From: an uncultured Paenibacillaceae bacterium
GTDB taxonomy: Bacteria > Bacillota > Bacilli > Paenibacillales > K13
DNA length: 64,000 nt
Assembly: GCA_913056365.1 (NCBI GenBank)
Contig: CAJXLT010000004.1
Span: forward strand, 1 to 64,000
Direction: 5' to 3'
The stretch's first letter is position 1. Every line of letters begins with the position of its first letter. The position numbers and the translations under genes are program-made. The notes under the pieces are model-generated. The model saw only the letters and a list, made by a program, of their open reading frames with translations. It was not told the origin of the DNA and searched no databases. Of this stretch, positions 7,954 through 16,933 are shown one piece after another.

Positions 7954-10001
7954 AACGAACAGTGAATTCGGCATCATTATCCCGGTTTAGGACGGGATGG
8001 ACAAAAAGCGGTATCGTATTCGGAGGAGGGTTTGCCCTCCTTTTTGTCCTTTTATTCGTCAGTTTGACGTATGGTCAGTCGAATATGTCTGTTCATATGG
8101 TTCTTGAAGCGCTATTCGCGCGAGAGGACAAGCTGGAGCATCATATCGTATGGGAGATGCGTATGCCTCGGGCAGCGATGGCTATGCTGGCGGGTTCGGC
8201 ATTAGCTGTGGCAGGGGTGTTATTGCAAACGATTACGCGCAATCCGCTTGCTTCAGCAGGGACGTTCGGTATTAATGCCGGAGCGTACTTTGTTGTTGTC
8301 TTGGCTGCCGTATTTTTGCCTGCGCTGAAGACGGAAATGCCGCTGCTGCTAGCCTTCATAGGCGGTGCAAGCGCAGCAGTTATGGCTTATGTGCTGGCAG
8401 GAGGTAAGCGAAGCACACCTGTGCGCATGGCATTGGCTGGGATGATTGTGACACTCGTACTGTCGTCCTTCACTAGCACGATGCAGCTGCTGTATGAGGA
8501 TGAAACGAACGGTCTATTCATATGGGGCTCGGGCTCCTTGATCCAAAATGACTGGACTGGTGTGCAGTATTCGTGGATGTGGATAGCCGGCGGATTGCTT
8601 GTGGCGCTCGTCATGACCCGCGCATTAGACATGCTGGAGCTCAGTGAAGAAACAGCACAGTCATTGGGACAACGCGTTGACAGAGCGCGCATCGTGGCGC
8701 TTCTGATCGCTGTGCTGCTTGCCGCGGCTACGGTGAGTGTAGTTGGACCGATCGGATTCATCGGTTTGATCGCGCCGCACTTGATCCGGCTGATTGGCTA
8801 TTACCGACACCGTGTCCTGCTGCCAGCAAGTGTGCTGTGGGGCGCCAATGTGCTGTTGCTCGCAGATATCGTCTCGCAGATGTTCCGCAGTACGATTGGT
8901 GAACTGCCAGCTGGCGTGGTGACGGCGATTCTCGGTGCGCCTTGGTTGATCTGGCTAGCGCTGCGCGGTGCACGCGAAGAGGCGGCAACGCCAGGCGGCT
9001 CTACGTCGATGAGTATCGGCATCTTGCGCAAGCGTCTGTCGTATCCTGTCCTGCTAATGCTCGCTACCGGCTTGCTGCTGATGTGCCTGATCGGCGCCCT
9101 ATTGCTGGGCAGCGTACAGGTTCCCGTTAGCGAAGCGATCGCGGTGCTGCTCGGGCAAGGGGACAATGTGCTGCTGGAGCTGCGCTTGCCGCGAGTTATG
9201 GCAGCGTTGCTGGCAGGGGCAGCCTTGGCTGTCGCTGGTGCGACGATTCAAGGAGCGGTCCGCAATCCGTTGGCCGATCCATCGATCATCGGCGTTACTT
9301 CAGGTGCAGGGGTTGGGGCGCTAATATGGCTCGTGGCGATTCCATCTGCGAGCGCAGCATTTCTTCCCCTCGCTGCTATGGCAGGCGCAATCGTCTCTGC
9401 TGTCATCGTCTACGCGCTTGCATGGAGAAGAGGACTGCATCCTACTATTCTCATCTTGGTCGGCATCGCGGTAACGGCTGTGAACTCGGCTATCGTTCAT
9501 TTTCTCGTCATTCAGTCAGGGATGAGCGCGGCGCCTGCGCTCGCTTGGCTTGCCGGCACTACCTATGCACGGGAGTGGAGCGAAGTCATTCAATTGGCAA
9601 TCTTCCTAGCGGTGCTGCTGCCTGCGGCGTGGCTGCTTGGCAGAAGGGTGGATCTGCTGGCGTTCGGGGATCAGACTTCGGTAGGCCTTGGGCTGAAGCT
9701 TCAGCGCACGCGCTTGTATACCGCAGGTATCGGCGTAATCTTGTCGGCTGTGGCGGTATCGGCTGTCGGCACGATCGGGTTTATCGGCTTGCTCGCGCCT
9801 CATGCGGCCCGCATGGCAGCGGGTAACAATCATCGGCGGTTGGTACTGCTGTCGGCGATTCTAGGCGCAATTATGCTCATTATCGCGGATGCGATCGGGA
9901 GAGTGGCGCTAGCACCGAAGCAAATCCCGGCGGGGTTAGTCGTTGCCTTGATCGGCACGCCGTACTTGCTAATGCTAATGTTCCGCAGCAGGGCGAGATG
10001 A
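7950..10001 (+). CDS. Fused double FecCD-family iron-chelate permease
   Basis: A single 683-residue membrane protein holding two complete FecCD (BtuC-like) permease halves, the arrangement of Escherichia coli FhuB; many Bacillota use two separate genes. Each half repeats the same landmarks: LRMPRAAMAMLAGSALAVAG then NPLASAGTFGINAG in the first, LRLPRVMAALLAGAALAVAG then NPLADPSIIGVTSG in the second, and each ends with a GFIGLIAPH/GFIGLLAPH loop that contacts the ATPase. About 20 membrane helices are expected. The start ATG overlaps the lipoprotein stop. A homodimeric ATPase pairs with this one polypeptide. Confidence 0.92.
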   Translation: MKRTVNSASLSRFRTGWTKSGIVFGGGFALLFVLLFVSLTYGQSNMSVHMVLEALFAREDKLEHHIVWEMRMPRAAMAMLAGSALAVAGVLLQTITRNPLASAGTFGINAGAYFVVVLAAVFLPALKTEMPLLLAFIGGASAAVMAYVLAGGKRSTPVRMALAGMIVTLVLSSFTSTMQLLYEDETNGLFIWGSGSLIQNDWTGVQYSWMWIAGGLLVALVMTRALDMLELSEETAQSLGQRVDRARIVALLIAVLLAAATVSVVGPIGFIGLIAPHLIRLIGYYRHRVLLPASVLWGANVLLLADIVSQMFRSTIGELPAGVVTAILGAPWLIWLALRGAREEAATPGGSTSMSIGILRKRLSYPVLLMLATGLLLMCLIGALLLGSVQVPVSEAIAVLLGQGDNVLLELRLPRVMAALLAGAALAVAGATIQGAVRNPLADPSIIGVTSGAGVGALIWLVAIPSASAAFLPLAAMAGAIVSAVIVYALAWRRGLHPTILILVGIAVTAVNSAIVHFLVIQSGMSAAPALAWLAGTTYAREWSEVIQLAIFLAVLLPAAWLLGRRVDLLAFGDQTSVGLGLKLQRTRLYTAGIGVILSAVAVSAVGTIGFIGLLAPHAARMAAGNNHRRLVLLSAILGAIMLIIADAIGRVALAPKQIPAGLVVALIGTPYLLMLMFRSRAR

Positions 10002-10029
10002 AAATATCTATGAAGGAGGACTACTTACT

Positions 10030-10359
10030 ATGATGATTCAAACACGTTCGATTGTTGTGAAGGAAGGGTATGCGGATCAAGTGGCGGAGCGATTTTCTGT
10101 AGACAGTCCGATAGACAGTATGGAAGGATTGTTAGATCGCACGATTATGGTGAACCGCCATTCGAAGGATCAGGAAGAAGTGCTCATCATGATTCGTTGG
10201 GAATCGGTAGAAGCGTGGAAGAACTGGGAGAAGAGCGACGTGCATATTCAGGGACACCGTGATAACAGAGGCAAGCCGACTCCGGAGTATGTGATCAGCA
10301 CGACCGTCAATATGTACGATGTTGCTACAGTCAAGACGGGGCAAGCAGCCCGTTCCTAG
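10030..10359 (+). CDS. hmoA: Heme-degrading monooxygenase, HmoA-like
   Basis: A 109-residue ABM-fold protein, strongly resembling Bacillus subtilis HmoA as I recall it (VKEGxADxVxERFS near the N-terminus, MIRWESxxxWKxWEKSDxHIxGH in the middle, GKPxPxYxIST near the end). The family opens heme and frees iron. The His of SDVHIQGH is the expected heme ligand; the Asn found near the N-terminus of IsdG-type enzymes is not conserved (Arg in that region), as in HmoA. Start ATG 10030 has AAGGAGGA 9 nt upstream. It is the last gene of the Fur-box operon, 28 bp after the permease, which suggests that the transporter may deliver heme, or that heme breakdown is simply co-induced by iron lack. Confidence 0.85.
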   Translation: MMIQTRSIVVKEGYADQVAERFSVDSPIDSMEGLLDRTIMVNRHSKDQEEVLIMIRWESVEAWKNWEKSDVHIQGHRDNRGKPTPEYVISTTVNMYDVATVKTGQAARS

Positions 10360-10386
10360 CGTGCACAATGGAATGACCCATAACCG

Positions 10387-10422
10387 AACCGGATGCGGAT
10401 ACAATCGCATTCGGTTTTTTTT
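10387..10422 (+). terminator. Rho-independent terminator of the iron operon
   Basis: An 11-bp stem (AACCGGATGCG 10387-10397 with CGCATTCGGTT 10406-10416, one G-U pair), an 8-nt loop and a run of eight T (10415-10422). Confidence 0.9.
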
Positions 10423-10470
10423 CATGCCCATGAGTTCATACTACGTCCATCCGTACAGGGAAGGATTCCA

Positions 10471-10514
10471 TTGACAAAAGTATCGGTTCAAGTTTAGTAT
10501 CAACTTATCGATAA
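10471..10514 (+). promoter_or_regulatory. Promoter and LacI-type operator of the 2-epimerase gene
   Basis: -35 TTGACA (10471-10476), 18-bp spacer, -10 TAGTAT (10495-10500). The palindrome TTATCGATAA (10505-10514) begins 5 bp after the -10, where a bound repressor would block initiation. The same core recurs at 16967-16976 before the first GH130 gene; a central CG dyad is typical of LacI-family sites, and a LacI-family gene follows the epimerase. Confidence 0.7.
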
Positions 10515-10543
10515 CTTAATTATATTAAGGGCGGGTGGAATAG

Positions 10544-11719
10544 ATGTTGAAGCAAATGACGGCCGAAATTGAGAAGGAACTGCATGAGCATATTATGCCT
10601 TTCTGGCTCGAGATGATGGATAGGGAGCATGGCGGATTATACGGCTTCATGGATGTGGAGTTGAACATGGACCGTAAGGCGGATAAGGGCGGCATCGCAA
10701 CAGCTCGCCATCTGTGGGCATTCTCTGCTGCTTATCGGGTAACGGGCAAGGCGGCTTATCTGGATGCAGCGAAGCATGCGTATCAGTTCATGAAGGAGAA
10801 GCTAGTGGATCGGGAGTATGGCGGCTTGTACTGGCTAGTTGATTATGAAGGGAATCCTTCGGACGACCGCAAGCATGTGTATTGTCAGGGCTTCGGGGTA
10901 TACAGCCTGAGCGAATACGTGCGGGCAACCGGTGATCAGGAGGCGCTTGCGCTGGCTCGCGAGCTGTTCGAGCTGATGGAGGAGCGCGGCTTCGATAAGG
11001 AGAACAATGCGTATAAGGAGGAGTTCACCCGACAATGGGAGGAGAAGCCGAACGTTAGCCTGAGTGAGAACGGTGTGCTTGCAGATATTACGATGAACAC
11101 GCATCTGCATGTGCTAGAGGCGTATACGACCTTGTATCGGGTATGGCCGGATGCGCGGGTGAAGGAGCGAGTCGAAAACTTGATGAACTTGTTCCGTGAC
11201 CGGATCTATGATGCCGCGGGCAAATACAACCGGGTCTTCTTCAATAAGCAGTGGGAGAGCCTGATTGATCTGAAGTCTTACGGGCATGACATCGAAGCGA
11301 GCTGGCTACTGGATGAAGCGATCAAGGCAGCTCAGCTAACCGATGCAACTTATGATGCGATGGTGAAGGATCTGGCATATGCGATCGCAGACTCTGCTGT
11401 ACTGTCTGACGGCTCTATCGCTAATGAGATACACGGTGATCAGCTGGACGACACCCGGGTATGGTGGGTGCAGGCGGAGGCGATCGTAGGCTTCATCAAT
11501 GCGTTCGAGCGCACACAGGATCAGCGCTTTATCGAGCTGGCACATGGAGTGTGGAATTACACGAAGAAGTATATGATCGACCGTCGCCCCGGTGGTGAAT
11601 GGTTCTGGTCTGTGGAAGCGAACGGCAATCCATCGAGCTTGAATGTAGTCGATCCGTGGAAGGCTTCTTATCATAATGGACGCCTCTGTCTGGAAATGAT
11701 TGAACGGAACGCGGATTGA
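10544..11719 (+). CDS. AGE-family 2-epimerase, probable cellobiose/mannobiose 2-epimerase
   Basis: A 391-residue (alpha/alpha)6-barrel enzyme interconverting glucose and mannose at the reducing end of beta-1,4-disaccharides. Landmarks: RHLWAFS near residue 55, SYGHDIEASW with His248, WWVQAEAI, and KASYHNGR with His377; these two histidines correspond to the acid/base pair of cellobiose 2-epimerases, and the family length is usual. Beside a GH130 mannosylglucose phosphorylase gene the natural substrate is probably beta-1,4-mannobiose, turned into 4-O-beta-mannosyl-glucose for phosphorolysis. A monosaccharide (N-acylglucosamine) epimerase is a less likely alternative. The gene is first in its locus and carries a LacI-type operator. 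Confidence 0.88.
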   Translation: MLKQMTAEIEKELHEHIMPFWLEMMDREHGGLYGFMDVELNMDRKADKGGIATARHLWAFSAAYRVTGKAAYLDAAKHAYQFMKEKLVDREYGGLYWLVDYEGNPSDDRKHVYCQGFGVYSLSEYVRATGDQEALALARELFELMEERGFDKENNAYKEEFTRQWEEKPNVSLSENGVLADITMNTHLHVLEAYTTLYRVWPDARVKERVENLMNLFRDRIYDAAGKYNRVFFNKQWESLIDLKSYGHDIEASWLLDEAIKAAQLTDATYDAMVKDLAYAIADSAVLSDGSIANEIHGDQLDDTRVWWVQAEAIVGFINAFERTQDQRFIELAHGVWNYTKKYMIDRRPGGEWFWSVEANGNPSSLNVVDPWKASYHNGRLCLEMIERNAD

Positions 11720-11768
11720 CAAATAGTGAAGTTCATTGTATGATTTACCGTTAGTGTAAGCGCGATCA
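11716..11768 (+). promoter_or_regulatory. Promoter of the LacI-family gene with a cre-like site
   Basis: -35 TTGACA (11716-11721, overlapping the epimerase stop), 17-bp spacer, -10 TATGAT (11739-11744). TGTAAGCGCGATCA (11755-11768) fits 13 of 14 positions of the CcpA cre pattern TGWNANCGNTNWCA and lies just downstream of the -10, a position for repression. It could instead be an autoregulatory LacI site. Confidence 0.65.
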
Positions 11769-11836
11769 TCTATGAACGTAACGAACGACGTATTGCAAAG
11801 GGGGGACATCACCTGAAGAGCAGCGGAAATGTAACG

Positions 11837-12838
11837 ATGCGTGATATTGCGAACAAGATCGGCGTTAGCAGTGTCACCGTTTCGAAGGCACTGAATGACA
11901 AGGATGGCGTAAGCGAGGAGCTGAAGGACAAGATTAAGCAGCTGGCAGCGGATATGGGGTACCGATTTAATTCTGTTGCCCGCTCCATGAAGGACGGCTT
12001 GTCCTACAATATCGGGGTCGTCATTCCCGAGCGCTTCGCCGGAGCGAACCAGTTTTATTTGCATTTTTACGAGCATCTGTCCAAGGTGTTGGACAATCAC
12101 AAGTATTACGGCATTTTGCAAATTTTGAACGTGTATGATGAAGAGCAGCTAGTGCTTCCCCGTATTTATCATGAGAAGAAGGTAGACGGCTTTATTATTC
12201 TCGGGCAAATTAGCAAGCCATATATGGAGCTGCTGCAGCAGGCAGATGTCCCTTTTCTGTTCCTGGATTTCTACACAGATGATGTGGACATCGACGCGAT
12301 CATCTCGGATAACTTCTACGGGATGTACGAGATGACGAACTACTTGATCAAGCAAGGGCATGATAAGATCGCGTTCGTCGGCAATATCTACTCGACGAGC
12401 AGCATTCAGGATCGGTTCCTCGGTTATTATAAGTCGATTCTGGAGCATCATCTGCAGCTGCAGGAGGATTATGTCATCCCGGACCGAGATCGAAGAGGGA
12501 CGTTCGTCGATCTGCAGCTGCCGAAGGATATGCCGACCGCCTTCGTGTGCAACTGTGACCGTGTCGCCTATATATTGTCGAATAAACTGAAGGAACACGG
12601 GTACCGCATACCGGAGGATTGCTCGGTGGTCGGCTTCGATAACGATATTTATTCGACGATCGCTGATCCGCAGCTGACGACAGTGGAAGTGAATGTGGAG
12701 GAAATGTCGCAGGCTGCTGTCAAGAGCATCATCGAGAAGGTGAAGAACCCGAAACATACGATCGGGCGACTAATGGTGAAGGGCAGAATTATTCATCGCC
12801 AATCTGTATCGGCTGTGAAACAACCGCATAGCTTATAA
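11837..12838 (+). CDS. LacI-family transcriptional regulator of the mannoside locus
   Basis: A 333-residue repressor with an N-terminal LacI helix-turn-helix (MRDIANKIGVSSVTVSKALN), hinge helix region and a sugar-binding periplasmic-protein-like domain (IGVVIPERF, DGFIILG, DRFLGYY, VVGFDND, TTVEVNVEEMSQAA). It lies between the epimerase and the first transporter, so control of mannoside use is inferred. ATG 11837 has only a weak ribosome site; a CTG at 11813-11815 in the same frame lies 7 nt after GGGGG (11801-11805) and would give the usual few residues before the DNA-binding helix, so the true start may be that CTG (341 residues). Confidence 0.92.
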   Translation: MRDIANKIGVSSVTVSKALNDKDGVSEELKDKIKQLAADMGYRFNSVARSMKDGLSYNIGVVIPERFAGANQFYLHFYEHLSKVLDNHKYYGILQILNVYDEEQLVLPRIYHEKKVDGFIILGQISKPYMELLQQADVPFLFLDFYTDDVDIDAIISDNFYGMYEMTNYLIKQGHDKIAFVGNIYSTSSIQDRFLGYYKSILEHHLQLQEDYVIPDRDRRGTFVDLQLPKDMPTAFVCNCDRVAYILSNKLKEHGYRIPEDCSVVGFDNDIYSTIADPQLTTVEVNVEEMSQAAVKSIIEKVKNPKHTIGRLMVKGRIIHRQSVSAVKQPHSL

Positions 12839-12859
12839 GAGACCGATTTCGTCTGTAAG

Positions 12860-12906
12860 AACTGTCTTTTGCGCAGGTGCAAGCCTGGCGCGGAAGGCAG
12901 TTTTTT
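12860..12906 (+). terminator. Terminator after the LacI-family gene
   Basis: AACTGTCTT (12860-12868) pairs with AAGGCAGTT (12894-12902, one G-U), with an inner GC-rich hairpin and a run of T at 12901-12906. Confidence 0.8.
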
Positions 12907-13049
12907 CGTGTTGTTAGGGGCTCCACCTTGTTTCCTCTTCATGCAATTCATGCATAACTTCCCATTATTCGAAACATACTACTTGCGATCAAGAGGCTGA
13001 AATATCGACAACGACTTATGTTCAAAGATTTGCAGGGGGGTATGAGGCG

Positions 13050-14426
13050 ATGACTAGACAGAAATATGTATGGCTGCTGCTATGCTTGCTCTTGACGATC
13101 GGTCTTGCGGCAGGCTGCGGTGGCAACAACGGCAACGGTGGAGCAGCAGGTAACGGGGGAGGGGCGGAGAATGGTGGAGCAGGAGGCGGTAACGGCAACG
13201 GTGAGCAAGCGCCTGAGGATATTAGTGGTGAAATTACGGTGTTGACACAGCGGACGGACATTGTGGATGCTGTGTTCCGTGAACAATATGTGCCGCGCTT
13301 CAATGAGAAGTATCCGAATATTACGGTCAACTTCGAGGCGATTACAGATTATGAAGGACAAGTGAAGATACGGATGAATACCCAGGATTATGGGGATGTG
13401 CTGTTGATTCCGAATGCTGTGCTGCCGCAGGATTTGCCCACCTTCTTCGAACCGCTTGGTTCGGTGGAGGAATTGAGCGAGAAGTACTTGTTCGTCGATG
13501 AGCGCCAGTATGATGGCACATCATACGGCATCCCGATAACGGTCAATGCGAACGGAATTGTGTATAACCGCAAAGTGTTCGAGGAGGCAGGAGTTACGGA
13601 TTTGCCGATGACGCCGGATGCATTCCTCGATGCGATGCGTGCGATTAAGGACAATACTGATGCGGTCCCGTTGTATACGAACTACGCAGCCGGTTGGCCG
13701 TTGACGCAATGGGAACCGAGCAGGACGGCGATTGCCGGCGATCCGGAGTTCGTCAATTATGAGCTTGTGCGCGATCCCGAACCGTTCCAGAGAGAGAAGC
13801 CGCACGGTGTTATATACGGCTTGATGTATGATCTGGCTAGTGAAGGCTTGATTGAAAGCGACCCGACTACTACCGATTGGGAAACGTCGAAGACGATGAT
13901 GGCGAATGGGGAGATTGGAGCGATGGTGCTCGGTTCTTGGGCGATTACGCAAATACAGGAGCAAGCTGAAGATCCGGCAGATATCGCCTACATGCCGTTC
14001 CCGTATACGAGTGAGGACGGCACGATCTATTCGACCTCCGGCGGTGATTACAAGCAGGCTGTCAATGTCAATTCGGACAACAAGGAAGCTGCATTGGCAT
14101 GGTTGTACTGGTTCGCGGATGAATCTGGCTATGCAACAGCGGAAGGCGGCATCTCGCCATTGAAGGGCGAGCCGATGCCGGATACATTGGCGAGCTTCGA
14201 CGAGCTTGGTGTGGAATTGATCTCTGAAAAGCCAGCTTCGGAAGGGGAGATTGGCTGGATCGATCAGATTGATCAGCAATCAGAGGTTGGGCTGTTGCAG
14301 CCAAACTTCAAGCAACGGCTCATAGAAGCGGCAATAGGCAATCGGAACGAGTCGCTCGAGGAGATCTTTGCCGATCTTAATGAACGATGGGGCCAAGCGG
14401 TACAGGAAGTAACTGGCGGGTCTTAG
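13050..14426 (+). CDS. Sugar ABC transporter substrate-binding lipoprotein 1
   Basis: A 458-residue family 1 extracellular solute-binding protein for an oligosaccharide importer. The signal peptide ends with lipobox LAAGC, then a Gly/Asn-rich linker (to about residue 50) and the two-lobe binding fold: ITVLTQRTDIVD, YVPRFNEKYPNITVNFE, GDVLLIPN, GIVYNRKVFEEAGV, MLGSWAI-type core. It is highly similar along its length to the second binding protein at 18544, showing that the two transporters arose by duplication. Two permease genes follow but no ATPase, so it relies on a shared MsmX-type ATPase elsewhere. Ligand inferred from context as beta-manno-oligosaccharides. Confidence 0.9.
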   Translation: MTRQKYVWLLLCLLLTIGLAAGCGGNNGNGGAAGNGGGAENGGAGGGNGNGEQAPEDISGEITVLTQRTDIVDAVFREQYVPRFNEKYPNITVNFEAITDYEGQVKIRMNTQDYGDVLLIPNAVLPQDLPTFFEPLGSVEELSEKYLFVDERQYDGTSYGIPITVNANGIVYNRKVFEEAGVTDLPMTPDAFLDAMRAIKDNTDAVPLYTNYAAGWPLTQWEPSRTAIAGDPEFVNYELVRDPEPFQREKPHGVIYGLMYDLASEGLIESDPTTTDWETSKTMMANGEIGAMVLGSWAITQIQEQAEDPADIAYMPFPYTSEDGTIYSTSGGDYKQAVNVNSDNKEAALAWLYWFADESGYATAEGGISPLKGEPMPDTLASFDELGVELISEKPASEGEIGWIDQIDQQSEVGLLQPNFKQRLIEAAIGNRNESLEEIFADLNERWGQAVQEVTGGS

Positions 14427-14459
14427 GAGTAAGCGTGAGAAGCAGGCGATTGGCTGGGG

Positions 14460-14477
14460 GAGGGCTTGCGAGCCCTC
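14460..14477 (+). terminator. Intra-operon hairpin between binding protein and permease genes
   Basis: GAGGGCT (14460-14466) pairs with AGCCCTC (14471-14477), followed by TCTT only. Such a hairpin may let the binding-protein message outlast or outnumber the permease message. A second hairpin of unrelated sequence lies at the same place in the paralogous operon (19950-19978). Confidence 0.5.
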
Positions 14478-14523
14478 TCTTAATCGGTCGAATTCAAATT
14501 TGGAATAGGAGGATGAAGATGCT

Positions 14524-15453
14524 ATGGACAGTACAGTGAATAAGCGGCATGGGGATGGACGGAAGCCGTTGCTGTCGTTCGCTAATTTGAGCTACAAGGC
14601 GCAGAGGCGTCTCATTATTGTTGCGTTTTCGCTTATTCCCTTAGCGTTTCTCGTAACCTTCTCCTACTTGCCTCTGTATCGGATGATCTATTACAGCTTC
14701 TTTTCCTGGAACGGATTTTCCCGTAATATGCAGTTTATTGGATTGGACAATTACATCACCATCTTTACACGTCCGGATTATTTCAGTGTGTTCGCCGTTA
14801 GTTTGTATTACTTCGTCGCTACTTTCGCCCAGATGGGGTTGGCTCTGTACTTCGCTACGATTCTAAGCTTCAAGGTGCGGGGCAAGAACTTCTTCAAAGG
14901 CGTATTGTTCTTCCCTTTCCTGCTGAACGGGGTGGCGATCGGCTTCATCTTCATGTATTTTTTCCGTCCGGACGGCACGTTGGATGCCCTGATGAATGTG
15001 TTGGGACTTGGCGGGCTGACACAGCTGTGGCTTGGCAATCCGGACCTCATTAACATCTCGCTGGCAGCAACCTCTGTATGGCGGTACATGGGCTTCAACT
15101 TCATTATTTTCCTCGGCACAATCTCCTCTATTCCTGGGGACATCTATGAGGCGGCGGATATCGACGGGGCGAACCGTTGGCACCAATTCCGCTACATCAT
15201 TATGCCTAGCATAAGGAGAATTATCGAGCTGAATGTCATTCTGTCGATCAGCGGCGCGATCAGTGTGTTCGAAATTCCGTATATTATGACTGGGGGAGCC
15301 AACGGCAGCCGGACCTTCGTCATTCAAACGGTAGAGACGGCGTTCAAGTTCGGGAAGTTCGGTCTCGCTTCAGCGATGGCCGTCGTGCTGTTGTTGATCG
15401 TCATTATAGTCACCCTCATTCAGAACAAGCTATTCGGGGAGAAAGGAGCTTAA
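14524..15453 (+). CDS. Sugar ABC transporter permease 1A (MalF type)
   Basis: A 309-residue inner-membrane subunit with six expected helices. The EAA-type coupling loop is YEAADIDGANRWHQFRYI (about residues 217-234), which docks on the ATPase. AGGAGG (14507-14512) lies 11 nt before ATG 14524. The protein aligns end to end with the permease at 20048 (same length), and with the following gene makes the heterodimeric membrane pore of the first manno-oligosaccharide importer. Confidence 0.92.
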   Translation: MDSTVNKRHGDGRKPLLSFANLSYKAQRRLIIVAFSLIPLAFLVTFSYLPLYRMIYYSFFSWNGFSRNMQFIGLDNYITIFTRPDYFSVFAVSLYYFVATFAQMGLALYFATILSFKVRGKNFFKGVLFFPFLLNGVAIGFIFMYFFRPDGTLDALMNVLGLGGLTQLWLGNPDLINISLAATSVWRYMGFNFIIFLGTISSIPGDIYEAADIDGANRWHQFRYIIMPSIRRIIELNVILSISGAISVFEIPYIMTGGANGSRTFVIQTVETAFKFGKFGLASAMAVVLLLIVIIVTLIQNKLFGEKGA

Positions 15454-15460
15454 TCGACCT

Positions 15461-16291
15461 ATGCGTATGCATTACTCCAGTGTATCCATGCTCAAATACT
15501 TGACGTTGCTGCTTGGCGCGTTCGTTGCGTTGCTTCCGCTTGTTGTCGTGCTCTTCACGTCGCTGAAGTCACGTGCGGAGATGGCGCGATCCACAGCGCT
15601 GACACCACCAGAGGATTGGCTGAACTTCGACAATTACAAGAAGGCGTTCGTCGACGGGAACATGCTGGTTGGCTTTATGAATACGGTGATCATCCTGGCT
15701 ATCTCTATCGTTGGCGCCATTCTGATCGGCACGATGGTTGCCTATATTCTAAACCGATTTTCGTTCTTCGGGAATAAGGTGATAATGGGGGCCTTCTTGC
15801 TGGCTACGTTAATTCCGGCAGTGACGACACAGGTCGCCACGTTTCAGATCATTAATGAGCTTGGCTTGTTCAATACGAGGGCTTCCGCCATTGTGCTGTT
15901 TATGGGAACGGATATTATCTCTGTCTATATCTTCATTCAATTCATTAGCCAAATTTCCCAGCAGCTCGATGAATCGGCTATGCTGGACGGCGCGTCCTAC
16001 TTGAAGATCTTCACACGGATTATTCTGCCGCTGCTCAAGCCAGCTATCGCGACGGTGTTCATTGTGAAAGGGGTGAACGTGTACAATGACTTCTATATCC
16101 CGTTCCTGTATATGCCGAAGACAGAATTGCAGGTCGTCTCGACAGCATTGTTCAAGTTCAAAGGGCCGTATGGCACGCAATGGGAAATTATCAGCGCAGG
16201 CATCATGATCGCGATTCTGCCGACACTTATTGTATTCCTAGCCTTGCAGAAATACATATACAACGGCTTCACACAAGGCGCTGTGAAGTAA
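15461..16291 (+). CDS. Sugar ABC transporter permease 1B (MalG type)
   Basis: A 276-residue partner permease starting 7 bp after the previous gene. The coupling loop is DESAMLDGASYLKIFTRIILP, and the C-terminal VVSTALFKFKGPYGTQW to QKYIYNGFTQGAVK is typical of the MalG/carbohydrate CUT1 group. It is a close paralogue of the permease at 20980. No ATPase gene follows. Confidence 0.92.
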   Translation: MRMHYSSVSMLKYLTLLLGAFVALLPLVVVLFTSLKSRAEMARSTALTPPEDWLNFDNYKKAFVDGNMLVGFMNTVIILAISIVGAILIGTMVAYILNRFSFFGNKVIMGAFLLATLIPAVTTQVATFQIINELGLFNTRASAIVLFMGTDIISVYIFIQFISQISQQLDESAMLDGASYLKIFTRIILPLLKPAIATVFIVKGVNVYNDFYIPFLYMPKTELQVVSTALFKFKGPYGTQWEIISAGIMIAILPTLIVFLALQKYIYNGFTQGAVK

Positions 16292-16700
16292 AAAGGCTGC
16301 TCGCTGGCATATTGGGCCATACGCCCAACTATGCGGAATTGGAAGCTGCTATCCGTAAGTGTGTAATCGCGGCGTAGTTGTGCCCCATCTTTATCTCATT
16401 CGTAGCATCGTACCTCGTTCGTGCCGAAGTCGGACCACATTCCCTATCTCATTCGCAGCGCACTCGTGCCCATGTACGGAATTTGAGTCATGAAAAGGGA
16501 AAAATTGTACTTATCTCGGGCGTAATCGGGGAAACAGCAATAATAGCGGTAAATTCGGGACTTATACGGCATGAATTTCGATTTCGAAGCGCCGTATCCA
16601 AATGTAAGACCATATTTGTCCTCTAAGAACCCCGCAATGCCAGTATTGCACACAATTAGACCATTTTTTTCTCTTAACAACCTTGATAATCTACACAAGT

Positions 16701-16890
16701 CACTATCTGCACATGTGCAGCCAACCCGATGAATTACTTAAGTGCTATTTGAACGTAACTACCCGCTGCTCTTATCATGACACTATCTGCACCTGCGTAG
16801 TGTGATCACTCGCTGAATTACTCAAGTGCTATGTGAACATACGAAGTGTAACAACTTGCTGCTAATCAAGTCGCTAACTATACATGTGCA
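16701..16890. repeat. Imperfect intergenic repeats with CTGCAC dyads
   Basis: CACTATCTGCAC at 16701 and 16781 starts two copies 80 bp apart that share GAATTACTYAAGTGCTATKTGAAC further on. A third, partial copy (TACATGTGCAG) follows near 16881. CTGCACATGTGCAG in copy 1 is a perfect 14-bp dyad. Confidence 0.65.
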
Positions 16891-16933
16891 GTGTATCAAC
16901 CAGACACTTGTGCGGCCATCCAATTGGGGAGCA

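Noticed and set aside
11336..12121. 261-codon minus-strand frame across the epimerase and LacI-family genes
   Set aside because: It overlaps two firm genes and their promoter, has no ribosome site or recognisable domain, and its composition is that of a shadow frame.
13521..14279. 252-codon minus-strand frame inside binding-protein gene 1
   Set aside because: It is a Arg/His/Ile-rich shadow of a certain lipoprotein gene.
16378..16626. 82-codon frame in the gap before GH130 gene 1
   Set aside because: No ribosome site, no domain, in a repeat-bearing non-coding region.
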